From the NCBI GenBank assembly GCA_001778375.1, contig MFGV01000010.1:1-47111 (forward strand): 47,111 nucleotides of DNA, written 5' to 3'. Of this stretch, positions 8,915 to 16,038 are shown piece by piece. This DNA comes from Candidatus Firestonebacteria bacterium RIFOXYD2_FULL_39_29 (GTDB lineage: Bacteria; Oederibacteriota; D2-FULL-39-29). A program made the position numbers and the translations under genes. Positions within the stretch are counted from its first letter, which is position 1. Every line of letters begins with the position of its first letter. The notes under the pieces were generated by a model that did not search any database, was not told the origin of the DNA, and worked only from the letters and a program-made list of their open reading frames with translations.

Positions 8915-9805
8915 TTAAAACATTTTGATAAGGCGAATTACAACAGGGCCAAATATCACGATAAATATAACAGGGAAAATAAATAAAACAAGAGGCAGCA
9001 TAAGTTTCACCGGAGCCTGCATAGCCTGCTTTTCAATTCTTTGTACTCTTTTAGTACGAATTTGACGGGTTTGAAGCCTTAGAGTTCCGGCAATACTTGT
9101 CCCCAGTCTTTCCGATTGGATTATAGAAGAAATAAAAGATGAGAAATCAGACATGTTGACCCGCAAAGACATGTCTTTCAGCGCATCTCCCCTTTGTCTT
9201 CCGATTTTTACATCCTTGAGGTAGTTCTCAAACTCCTCTCTTAACACCGAGATCCTCGCTTTTGAAACATACTTTATTATGGCATTATCAAAGGTAAGAC
9301 CGGCCTCAACACATACGGTAATAATATCCAGGGCAAAAGGTAATTCTTTGAATATTTGTTTCTCGTAATTATCTTTATTACTTTTAATTTTGATATCAGG
9401 GTATACAAACAATCCGAGAGTAACTCCGACAGTATAAATATTTACGGAATCAAAGAGCAGAAAAACAACAAGGAATCCGGAGAGAGCCATAAGTTCTTTA
9501 TAAGCCAAAAATTCATCAGGATTATATTTTTTATCAGATTTACACTCTATCAGCTTTCTTCTAATTTTCCCGCGATATTTTTCTACCGGCAGGTAAGAAT
9601 TGAGAGCTGCAATAGTTTTCACTATAAACTTTAACAACTCTGAAATACCGGAAGTTTTGACACCTCCGGTACCGGCAACTCTCCTGCTAACAAGTATAGT
9701 GTTATAACCAAACTGAAGATGCCTTATCACAAGAAATATTGCCGCTGAAAATATTATTGTCACCGCAATTACCATTTTTCCGCCTAAATTTTGAAGTGAT
9801 TCCAC
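8915..9805 (-). CDS. tadC: Tad/Flp pilus assembly platform protein TadC (T2SSF domain)
   Basis: 296 residues. Hydrophobic segments lie near the N-terminus (MVIAVTIIFSAAIFLVIRHL), at about 105-135 (ALSGFLVVFLLFDSVNIYTV) and at the C-terminus (LMLPLVLFIFPVIFIVIFGP). Between them is the cytoplasmic T2SSF four-helix region: ELPFALDIITVCVEAGLTFD, then LRVNMSDFSSFISSIIQSER and LGTSIAGTLRLQTRQIRTKR. That E-x-x-A-G-x-x-x-D signature is typical of TadC, an inner-membrane platform protein of Flp pilus or Tad secretion systems. The GTG start at 9805 has a weak ribosome site; ATG at 9775 behind GGCGG is an alternative. It lies ten bases after tadB. The ATPase (TadA) and pilin genes normally found upstream are absent. 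Confidence 0.8.
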   Translation of the reverse strand: MESLQNLGGKMVIAVTIIFSAAIFLVIRHLQFGYNTILVSRRVAGTGGVKTSGISELLKFIVKTIAALNSYLPVEKYRGKIRRKLIECKSDKKYNPDEFLAYKELMALSGFLVVFLLFDSVNIYTVGVTLGLFVYPDIKIKSNKDNYEKQIFKELPFALDIITVCVEAGLTFDNAIIKYVSKARISVLREEFENYLKDVKIGRQRGDALKDMSLRVNMSDFSSFISSIIQSERLGTSIAGTLRLQTRQIRTKRVQRIEKQAMQAPVKLMLPLVLFIFPVIFIVIFGPVVIRLIKMF

Positions 9806-9815
9806 TGATTTCCGG

Positions 9816-10505
9816 TCAAAAGTCTATTTTAGTGATTTTTCTGATGAAAAACGCGCCGATCAGTTCCATTGTCAGGGCTGCTATCATTAATAACATTCCC
9901 AAAACTGTATTAAACATTGGAAGAATTAAATCCCTGTCAATCAAAGAAAGAAAAAACAACAAAACAAACGGGAGAGCTCCGACAATAATACCTGAAAGTT
10001 TTCCCTGAGAAGTCAAGGTCTTTATCTGCCCCTCCAACCTGGCATTTTCCCTCATATTTTCTGAGACTTTCGATAATACTTCAGCCAGATTGCCTCCGGC
10101 TTCTCTTGAGATTATTACAGAAGTTACGAACAACTCCAGATTATCATCTTTATGCTTTTGACTTAACTCAATGAGAGCCTTTTCAACATTAGAGCCCAGC
10201 ATTATTTTATCCTGTACTTCTTTAAACTCTCCGGCCAACGGTTGCGGCAGTTCTTTAACGAGATATGCCACCGCCTGTTGAAAGGTCATGCCCGAACGAA
10301 GTGAACCCGCAATTAATTCCACCCCGTCAAGTAATTGACTTCTAAATTTATCATTGATCAGCTGTTTTTTCCGGTACTCAAGGAATTTCGGCAGGCCAAA
10401 AACTAAAGCGGAAATAATGAAAGCAAAAAGCAGATTAGAAATTAATAATAATCCGAAAAATAAAGCTACAGACACGTATATTAATGATCTCCCCTTGAGT
10501 ATCAT
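9816..10505 (-). CDS. tadB: Tad/Flp pilus assembly platform protein TadB-like (T2SSF domain), short
   Basis: 229 residues, against about 300 in usual TadB. The T2SSF core is clear: LLDGVELIAGSLRSGMTFQQ, then AVAYLVKELPQPLAGEF, VTSVIISREAGGNLAEVLSK and a LEGQIKTLTSQGKLSG segment. Hydrophobic helices lie at residues 8-38 and 170-220. The extra N-terminal region of longer family members is missing. TadB and TadC form the inner-membrane platform that couples the TadA ATPase to the pilus. The ATG at 10505 has no ribosome-binding site and lies 5 nt after a -10 box, so translation is probably leaderless. Upstream is repeat-filled sequence and the end of the efflux operon, so the pair is detached from a tad locus. 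Confidence 0.75.
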   Translation of the reverse strand: MILKGRSLIYVSVALFFGLLLISNLLFAFIISALVFGLPKFLEYRKKQLINDKFRSQLLDGVELIAGSLRSGMTFQQAVAYLVKELPQPLAGEFKEVQDKIMLGSNVEKALIELSQKHKDDNLELFVTSVIISREAGGNLAEVLSKVSENMRENARLEGQIKTLTSQGKLSGIIVGALPFVLLFFLSLIDRDLILPMFNTVLGMLLMIAALTMELIGAFFIRKITKIDF

Positions 10506-10510
10506 AATAC

Positions 10511-10539
10511 ATAATATCGAAGTTCATACTAGAAGTCAA
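10511..10539 (-). promoter_or_regulatory. Promoter placing the transcript start at the tadB ATG (leaderless)
   Basis: TTGACT (10534-10539), 17-nt spacer, TATTAT (10511-10516). Only GTATT separates the -10 box from ATG, and no Shine-Dalgarno sequence is present. Confidence 0.5.
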
Positions 10540-10566
10540 TATTATTTTTGTTACGGGTGAAAACAA

Positions 10567-10660
10567 GAACAAACTCGAAATTCTAAAAACCAAAAGCTGT
10601 AAATCAACAGGCAGAAACAAGAACACCAGACTGGATCCCGTGTCCTGGCACGGGATGACA
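10567..10660. repeat. Dispersed intergenic repeats: CGAAATTCTAAA unit and an ATCCCGTG palindrome
   Basis: CGAAATTCTAAA occurs near 10575, with copies near 26735 and variants inside the GT4 gene and near 46920. It is followed by CTGGATCCCGTGTCC then TGGCACGGGATGACA (10631-10660), whose arms ATCCCGTG/CACGGGAT (10635-10642, 10649-10656) form a hairpin. The second element closely resembles the GGATCCCG...CGGGATGAC palindromes known from intracellular alphaproteobacteria such as Rickettsia and Wolbachia. That similarity is from memory and untested. Confidence 0.5.
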
Positions 10661-10681
10661 GAAAATAGTATTTTCTGTTTT

Positions 10682-10731
10682 TGCCAAGCCTCTAAGCCTC
10701 AAACCATCCAACCTTCGGAGCCTTCGGCTCC
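10682..10731 (-). repeat. Short language-like repeat block (GAGGCT/GGATGGTT family) at the permease stop codon
   Basis: Read on the minus strand the block runs from the TAG of the upstream permease through GGAGCCGAAGGCTCCGAAGG, then TTGGATGGTTTGAGGC and TTAGAGGCTTGGCAAAAAC. The same words recur at 36479-36562, 40085-40240, 41286-41322, 41776-41817 and 43724-43768. The first 20 bases contain the hairpin GGAGCC/GGCTCC. Confidence 0.6.
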
Positions 10732-11868
10732 CTATCCCAGTTTCTTCCTGAATCTCATCGAGCTTAAAGTAAATATAACTACACCAAAAATAATAAGCGC
10801 TGCTATCTCCGGCCAAAGTATTTCAATACCGTTACCTTTAAGGATTATTCCTCTGATTATAGTTAAAAAGTACCTTAAGGGTATTAAATAAGTCAGATAT
10901 TGGGCCGGCTCCGGCATATTTGTAACAGGGAAAACAAATCCCGAAAGGATCATTGCGGGAAAGATGAACATGAAGGTTGTTAACATCGCCTGCTGCTGTG
11001 TCCTGGAAATAGTGGAGATAAATAGACCTATACCCAGCGTACTCATGATGAATATAAGGGAGCATACGGCAAGAAGCCAAACACTGCCAAGAATCGGAAT
11101 ATTAAAGACGACAATACCTCCGGTTATTACCAATACTACATCTACCATCCCTATTATAACAAAAGGAAGCGTCTTCCCGAGTATTATTTCGTAGGGTTTC
11201 AACGGCGACACGACAAGTTGCTCAAGCGTCCCATTTTCTTTCTCTTTTGTAATAGACATCGAAGTTAAAAGCATCGTCATAAGCGTAAGAATTAACGCCA
11301 TAACACCGGGAACCATATAATTCGCGCTTTTTAACTCCGGGTTGTACATTATTTTTACTTCAGGACTTACCCGGGGAAATGAGATGCTTTTCCCAAGTAA
11401 ACCGGCCCGGCTATTCATTATTTTGTCCCTGATCTCTTTGTTTTTTCTTTGAACAATCTCATTTAAATAATTAAGTCCTATGCCTGTAAGTGTTGCATCG
11501 CTCCCGTCCGCTATTACTTGAAAAGACGCTTTTTTATTCATCTTGATGTTCTTACTGTAGTTTGGCGGTACATACAAGACAAAATCCGCTTTTCCTGATC
11601 TTAAAGCTTCTTCAATCTCACTTTCTTTTTCAACACCCTGTTTTAAGTCAAAATATCCGCTATTTAAAGCGGCTCCCACCAGTTCCCTGCTTTCAACAGA
11701 GTTATCACGGTCTATAACCGCAAGATAAATATGCTTTACATCTGTTGTAACGGCATAACCAAGAAGAATGAGCTGAATTACGGGAGCTACAAAGATAACA
11801 GGAAGCATCTTTTTATCCCTGAACGTCTGAATAAACTCTTTTTTTGCAAGATTAAATATTTTTTTCAT
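10732..11868 (-). CDS. ABC-2 type efflux permease, second copy
   Basis: 378 residues with ABC-2 permease topology: TM1 at about 20-42 (KMLPVIFVAPVIQLILLGYA), a roughly 130-residue periplasmic domain, then a cluster of five hydrophobic helices (about 178-370) including the MSITKEKENGTLEQLVVSPL motif and GKTLPFVIIG. It pairs with the permease encoded just upstream in the same operon, giving a heterodimeric channel of the YbhS/YbhR or YhhJ type fed by the two ATPases and linked to the HlyD and TolC proteins. Probable role: export of hydrophobic drugs, dyes or lipids. The start has a GAG-rich ribosome site. The TAG stop abuts a dispersed repeat block. The two permeases share architecture and sequence, so they arose by duplication. 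Confidence 0.9.
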   Translation of the reverse strand: MKKIFNLAKKEFIQTFRDKKMLPVIFVAPVIQLILLGYAVTTDVKHIYLAVIDRDNSVESRELVGAALNSGYFDLKQGVEKESEIEEALRSGKADFVLYVPPNYSKNIKMNKKASFQVIADGSDATLTGIGLNYLNEIVQRKNKEIRDKIMNSRAGLLGKSISFPRVSPEVKIMYNPELKSANYMVPGVMALILTLMTMLLTSMSITKEKENGTLEQLVVSPLKPYEIILGKTLPFVIIGMVDVVLVITGGIVVFNIPILGSVWLLAVCSLIFIMSTLGIGLFISTISRTQQQAMLTTFMFIFPAMILSGFVFPVTNMPEPAQYLTYLIPLRYFLTIIRGIILKGNGIEILWPEIAALIIFGVVIFTLSSMRFRKKLG

Positions 11869-11996
11869 CTACACTCTCATCCTTAAAATGAATTATAACT
11901 ATTCAAATCAAAACTTTTTAAAACCTATATTCCTGTTTGATAATCAGTGGAATCCAATAGTTTTGCAATCTCTTCAAAAGATCCACCCGATATAAT

Positions 11997-12044
11997 TGGT
12001 GGAAGCGGAATCGAACCCGAAATTCCTTGTTTCTGATTTCGGGT
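11997..12044 (-). other. tRNA 3'-end-like sequence and hairpin between the permeases
   Basis: Reverse complement of 11998-12019 reads CGGGTTCGATTCCGCTTCCA then CCA, which looks like a T-loop, acceptor strand and CCA end of a tRNA. No 5' half is present: no complementary GGAAGCG acceptor strand or D and anticodon arms were found. Overlapping it is a 9-bp stem ACCCGAAAT/ATTTCGGGT (12015-12023, 12036-12044; 12-nt loop), directly after the permease stop. It lacks a following U-tract, so it is not a normal terminator. Confidence 0.4.
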
Positions 12045-12045
12045 C

Positions 12046-13182
12046 TCACTTTAATTTCTTTTTGAAATTCTTTGAGGCAATTAACATAAACAGAAAACCA
12101 AATACCGTCAATACAACAAGTTCTCCAAAAAGAACGACCAACCCGCTGCCTTTCAGGAAGATCCCGCGAAGCACCAGAAGGAAATACTTGGCCGGAACAA
12201 TAACAGTAACCGCCTGAATAATCACAGGCATGCTTTTGACCGGGAACATGAAACCCGAAAGTATAAATACAGGAAGAAAGGAAATCAGCATGGCTACCTG
12301 ATTGGCAACTTGCTGGGTATTTGCCAGAGCCGATACTACAAGCCCTATTCCCAGTCCTGAGAAAGCAAATATTCCGGTCATGAAAAACAGCAAAATAATA
12401 TTTCCTTTAAGCGGAACCCCAAAGACGAGAGTACCGACAAGAACGACCAGAAACATATCAAACATTCCAAGGACCCAATACGGTATTATTTTCCCTATTA
12501 TAACTTCATGCGGTTTAACAGGAGTGACTATAAGCTGTTCAAAGGTCCCTTTTTCTTTTTCCCGAACAATAGTCAAAGAAGTAAGGATACCCATTATAAC
12601 GCTCATTATAACGGCTATCAACCCCGGAATAATAAAATTCCTGCTCTTCATCTCCTGATTGTAAAATATTTTAATATTTGATTCTATTCCCGGAGTCTGC
12701 TTAATTTTTGCCAGTCCATTTTTATTAAGAGTTTCTACGGTAAGCTTAGCCGTATAGAGAAAAGAGATACCCCTTACGTAACCGACTGCAATATTCGTAC
12801 TATTGGTATCCGCACCGTCCACCACCACTTGTATTTTAGTCTCTTTATTTTTTATAAGTTTATCTGAAAACCCGGCAGGAATAATAAGACCTGCCTTTGC
12901 CTCTCCCTTATCTAAAGAAAGCACCAGATCATTTTCCCTGTCTGTATAACTGATAATATTAAAGTAGCCGCTTGCCGTGAATCCGGAAATGTACTCTCTG
13001 CTCTTTGCCGTCTTATCATGATTACACACTACTATTTTTACGTTATCTATATCCATATTTATGGCGTAACCGAAAAGAACTATAAATATCATAGGCATAC
13101 CAATCGCCATAAACAAAGATCTGGGATCCCTTATAATATGAAGAATCTCTTTTTTCATTATGGCATATATTTTAGAATTCAT
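12046..13182 (-). CDS. ABC-2 type efflux permease, first copy
   Basis: 378 residues, same length as its partner. TM1 spans about 22-44 (SLFMAIGMPMIFIVLFGYAI); a periplasmic domain follows, then five hydrophobic segments with SLTIVREKEKGTFEQLIVTP (the conserved cytoplasmic coupling motif of ABC-2 permeases) and GFMFPVKSMPVIIQAVTVIV. It belongs to the ABC-2/YhhJ-YbhS group. It probably forms a heterodimer with the 10732-11868 product in the inner membrane. AGGAG lies 12 nt before ATG, a rather long spacing. It is separated from the ATPase upstream by a repeat block of about 200 nt, unusual for an otherwise tight operon. Confidence 0.9.
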   Translation of the reverse strand: MNSKIYAIMKKEILHIIRDPRSLFMAIGMPMIFIVLFGYAINMDIDNVKIVVCNHDKTAKSREYISGFTASGYFNIISYTDRENDLVLSLDKGEAKAGLIIPAGFSDKLIKNKETKIQVVVDGADTNSTNIAVGYVRGISFLYTAKLTVETLNKNGLAKIKQTPGIESNIKIFYNQEMKSRNFIIPGLIAVIMSVIMGILTSLTIVREKEKGTFEQLIVTPVKPHEVIIGKIIPYWVLGMFDMFLVVLVGTLVFGVPLKGNIILLFFMTGIFAFSGLGIGLVVSALANTQQVANQVAMLISFLPVFILSGFMFPVKSMPVIIQAVTVIVPAKYFLLVLRGIFLKGSGLVVLFGELVVLTVFGFLFMLIASKNFKKKLK

Positions 13183-13222
13183 CTTACTATTGAGCTCCTA
13201 AATATTAATCACTAAAAATATA

Positions 13223-13424
13223 ATCAATTACTAAGATCTAAGCACTAAATTCTAAACAATTACTAAATACTAAATTCTAATAACTAAACTAAATCATTGT
13301 AATTATTTTAATAAACTTCCTTACGTTTAGTGCTTTAATCTTAGTCATTGCTTTTCTTAGTGCTTAGTGCTTTAATCTTAGTCATTGCTTTTCTTAGTGC
13401 TTAGTGCTTTAATCTTAGTCATTG
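13223..13424. repeat. Composite inverted repeat block, family A, copy 1
   Basis: Left arm: short words CAATTACTAAGATCTAAGCA then CTAAATTCTAAACAATTACT and variants. Core (about 13289-13328): AAATCATTGTAATTATTTTA then ATAAACTTCCTTACG. Right arm: a 37-nt unit beginning AGTGCTTTAATCTTAGTCAT at 13329, 13366 and 13403 (two identical units and a partial third). The right arm is the reverse complement of the left-arm words. A second copy with the same core lies at 15760-16038. Confidence 0.8.
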
Positions 13425-14168
13425 TTTTTCAGTGTATTTCCTAATTGAATTAACAAAAAGTTCTTCCAGACTGTCTGTATTATTAGCTGCTTTAAGCTCC
13501 GCGGGGCTTCCCATTGCAATAATATCTCCGGTATAAACGAGCGCAAGACGGTTACAATTTTCCACCTCATCCATATAATGCGTGGTTACAAATACCGTTG
13601 TACCTTCTTCTGCCAACTTTCGAATTAGTCTCCAGAAATCCCTGCGGGATAAAGGATCTACCCCGGCCGTAGGTTCATCCAGAAAAAGTACTTTTGGCCT
13701 GTGAATAATCGAACAACCAAGAGCCAGCCTCTGTCTCCAGCCGCCTGACAATAATGAAGTAATGATCTTTTCTCGCCCCTTAAGTCCTGCCATCTCAAGT
13801 ATCTCAGTTTTCCGGGCAGCAAATTCTCCTGAGGCAACATTATGAATACCCGCAAAAAATTCTATATTTTCTTCCACAGTCAAATCGTTATACAAGGAGA
13901 ACTTTTGCGACATGTAACCTATTATTTCTTTTATCTTATCGGACGCCGTATCCACGTCAAAACCTTCAACGGTCGCGCTTCCTTTTGTAGGAGCCAAAAT
14001 ACCGCAAAGAATTCTTATGGTTGTGGATTTACCGGCTCCGTTTGGACCTATAAAACCAAATATTTCTCCGCGTCTAACTTGAAAACTTATACTATTAACG
14101 GCAATAAAGCTTCCAAAGGTCTTAGTAAGCTTATTTGCTTCTACTGAAAATATACCGTTTTCAATCAT
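13419..14168 (-). CDS. ABC efflux transporter ATPase, canonical subunit
   Basis: 249 residues. Walker A GPNGAGKSTT (about 40-49), Q-loop in GYMSQKFSLYNDLTVEEN, signature LLSGG (about 140), Walker B VLFLDEPTAGVDP and switch histidine in FVTTHYMDEVE are all intact. It powers the two ABC-2 permeases and most likely pairs with the neighbouring ATPase as a heterodimer, as in the YbhF/RbbA family where two such domains are fused. The ATG overlaps the preceding gene's stop (4 nt) behind GGAG. The protein's TGA stop is formed within the first bases of the family A repeat (CAATGACTAAG), so the repeat begins exactly at the gene's end. Confidence 0.93.
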   Translation of the reverse strand: MIENGIFSVEANKLTKTFGSFIAVNSISFQVRRGEIFGFIGPNGAGKSTTIRILCGILAPTKGSATVEGFDVDTASDKIKEIIGYMSQKFSLYNDLTVEENIEFFAGIHNVASGEFAARKTEILEMAGLKGREKIITSLLSGGWRQRLALGCSIIHRPKVLFLDEPTAGVDPLSRRDFWRLIRKLAEEGTTVFVTTHYMDEVENCNRLALVYTGDIIAMGSPAELKAANNTDSLEELFVNSIRKYTEKQ

Positions 14169-14884
14169 TTCTCCAGTCCTTGTATTTTCTCTATGAAATA
14201 CTCTTCAAAAGAGCCGGGTTTTTCTTTTGGTTTCTCTTCCGAGATAAACTTCCCTTTATATATCAAGGCCACCCTGTCAAAACGGTTAACTTCATCCATG
14301 TAATTAGTAGTCACAAGTATAGTTATCCCGGAAATTTTATTTAATTCTTCAAGCATTTCCCATAACTCCTGTCTGGAAAGAGGGTCCACACCGATAGTCG
14401 GTTCGTCCAGTATTAATATTTTAGGGAAATTTATCAGAGCACAGGTTAAAGCAAGTTTCTTCTGCATTCCGCCTGACAAAAACTGAGCCTGACGGTCTTT
14501 GAATTTTTCAAGATGGCTGAATTTATAAAGCTCTGCTATTCTTTCAGCTCTTGCCTTTTTTTTAATACCGTAAATATCTGCAAAAAAATTAATGTTTTCC
14601 TCTACAGAAAGGTCTTCATACAGGGAGAATCTTTGCGGCATATACCCTATAAGATTTCTTGCTTCTTCCAGGTTTTTTTTAATATCTATCCCTGAAATAG
14701 AAACCTCTCCGGAGGTTACATCAATTATTCCGGAGACTAACCTTACAGTAGTAGTCTTACCCGCTCCGTCCGGACCCACGATACCGTATATTTCCCCTTC
14801 CTCTACAGAGAAGGAAACCTTATCTATAACTTTGATTCCGGAGTAATCCTTTATAATGTCTTTAACTTCAATTATCTTTGACAT
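14165..14884 (-). CDS. ABC efflux transporter ATPase, degenerate H-loop subunit
   Basis: 239 residues. Walker A GPDGAGKTTT, Q-loop GYMPQRFSLYEDLSVEEN, signature FLSGGMQKKLAL and Walker B ILILDEPTIGVDP are intact, but the H-loop reads VTTNYMDEV, with Asn where the switch His normally sits. In heterodimeric exporters this marks a site with reduced hydrolysis. Its partner (13419-14168) keeps the His. The gene overlaps the end of the adaptor gene by 17 nt and the next ATPase by 4 nt, so the three are translationally coupled. Product is cytoplasmic, at the membrane. Confidence 0.92.
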   Translation of the reverse strand: MSKIIEVKDIIKDYSGIKVIDKVSFSVEEGEIYGIVGPDGAGKTTTVRLVSGIIDVTSGEVSISGIDIKKNLEEARNLIGYMPQRFSLYEDLSVEENINFFADIYGIKKKARAERIAELYKFSHLEKFKDRQAQFLSGGMQKKLALTCALINFPKILILDEPTIGVDPLSRQELWEMLEELNKISGITILVTTNYMDEVNRFDRVALIYKGKFISEEKPKEKPGSFEEYFIEKIQGLEK

Positions 14885-15743
14885 TTATTACCGCATCCGC
14901 AGGCATTCCCGGTTTTAGTTCGTCCTTTACATTATCAAGGAGTATTTTTACCGCAAAAACCAATCTTGTCCGTTCATCTTTAGTCTGAATATTTTTTGGT
15001 GTAAACTCCGACTGCGAGGCAATATTCACTACTTTCCCTTCATACTTTTTCCCCGGAAACGAATCATTTGTTACTTCAGCTTTCTGTCCGAGTTTTACTT
15101 TACCTAGTTCCGTCTCTGCAATATAAATTTTTAAATATGGCTTTTCTGTGTTCCCGACAGTTGCAACTGCCATTCCGGGGCTAAGCATCTCGCCTTCTTC
15201 TGCATTCTTACTCAGTATCACACCGTCTATCGGTGACTTTAGATAACAATTATCGATCATAGCTGAAATATAGGAAACCTGAGCTTCTGTCTGGTTTTTC
15301 TGTTCTGTACTTGATTTAAGTTGGGACTCAAGAACTTTGTATTGGGTCTCAAGCTGGTCAAACTGTTGCTTGGAAGCGGAACCGGCCTTTAATAGCTCTC
15401 CTGCTCTCTTATAATTATCCTCAGCATTCTTGTACTGCGCCCTTATCTGTACCATAACCTCAGAAGCACCATTCAGGGAGGCTTTGGCTTGTTTAAGCTG
15501 AGCATTTAATTCATCGTGCGCCAGTTCAGCTACAAGACCGCCCCTGTTAATCCTTCCTCCTTCTTCCACCGTCATCTTTTCAATCTTCCCCATTATCTTG
15601 GATGAGATGTCAACCTGCGTTACCTCAATGGTTCCGGAACCGGAAAGACCGTTACGCCTTGAATTATTTATACCGCTGATTACGAAATAAGCGGAAATAC
15701 CTAAAACCAGAACTATTGGAACTATTATCCTGCGTTTATCCAT
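14868..15743 (-). CDS. HlyD-family periplasmic adaptor (membrane fusion protein) of the ABC efflux pump
   Basis: 291 residues. The N-terminal anchor helix is RRIIVPIVLVLGISAYFVIS. It is followed by a lipoyl-like half-motif (VDISSKIMGKIEKMTVEEGG), a long alpha-helical hairpin at about 70-150 (NAQLKQAKASLNGASEV and LETQYKVLESQLKSSTEQ), the second lipoyl half (LKSPIDGVILSKNAEEGE) and a beta-barrel domain (KLGQKAEVTNDSFPGKKYEG). Closest group: YbhG/YhiI. It bridges the inner-membrane ABC complex to the TolC channel. The start has AAAGGGGG. Between it and tolC lies family A repeat copy 2. Confidence 0.92.
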   Translation of the reverse strand: MDKRRIIVPIVLVLGISAYFVISGINNSRRNGLSGSGTIEVTQVDISSKIMGKIEKMTVEEGGRINRGGLVAELAHDELNAQLKQAKASLNGASEVMVQIRAQYKNAEDNYKRAGELLKAGSASKQQFDQLETQYKVLESQLKSSTEQKNQTEAQVSYISAMIDNCYLKSPIDGVILSKNAEEGEMLSPGMAVATVGNTEKPYLKIYIAETELGKVKLGQKAEVTNDSFPGKKYEGKVVNIASQSEFTPKNIQTKDERTRLVFAVKILLDNVKDELKPGMPADAVINVKDN

Positions 15744-15759
15744 AAAACCCCCTTTAAAA

Positions 15760-16038
15760 TCAATTACTAAGATTTAAGCACTAAATTCTAAACAATTACT
15801 AAATGCTAAATTCTAACAACTAAACTAATAAAATCAATTACTAAGATCTAAGCACTAAATTCTAAACAATCACTAATACTTAATAATTAAATCTTAAAAT
15901 AAATCATTGTAATTATATTAATAAACTTCCTTACGTTTAGTGCTTAGTGCTTTAATCTTAGTCATTGCTTTTCTTAGTGCTTAGTGCTTAATTCTTAGTT
16001 ATTGTTTAGTATTTAGTGCTTTAATCTTAGTCATTGCT
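15760..16038. repeat. Composite inverted repeat block, family A, copy 2
   Basis: It has the same plan as 13223-13424: left arm of CAATTACTAAGATTTAAGCA and ACTAAATTCTAAACAATTAC words (here in two sub-blocks), a core with AAATCATTGTAATTATATTA then ATAAACTTCCTTACG, and a right arm of TTAGTGCTTTAATCTTAGTC words ending at the tolC stop. The core is nearly identical to copy 1; the arms differ in number and order of words. It fills the whole tolC-hlyD gap. Confidence 0.8.

Noticed and set aside
10604-10816. Minus-strand ORF of 70 codons over the palindrome and GGCTCC region
   Set aside because: It consists of repeat sequence plus an out-of-frame part of the permease gene, with no ribosome site; its ORF is accidental.
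11997-12019. A functional tRNA gene
   Set aside because: Only the T-loop and acceptor-end portion is present; no D arm, anticodon arm or matching 5' acceptor strand was found.
12015-12044. Hairpin after the permease stop as an intrinsic terminator
   Set aside because: The 9-bp stem is real, but no U-tract follows on the minus strand and the next permease is clearly part of the same operon.
13329-13424. 37-nt direct repeats that might be a CRISPR array
   Set aside because: Units abut without spacers of independent sequence, the words are internally repetitive, and the same words occur in the left arm as reverse complements; no cas gene is nearby.
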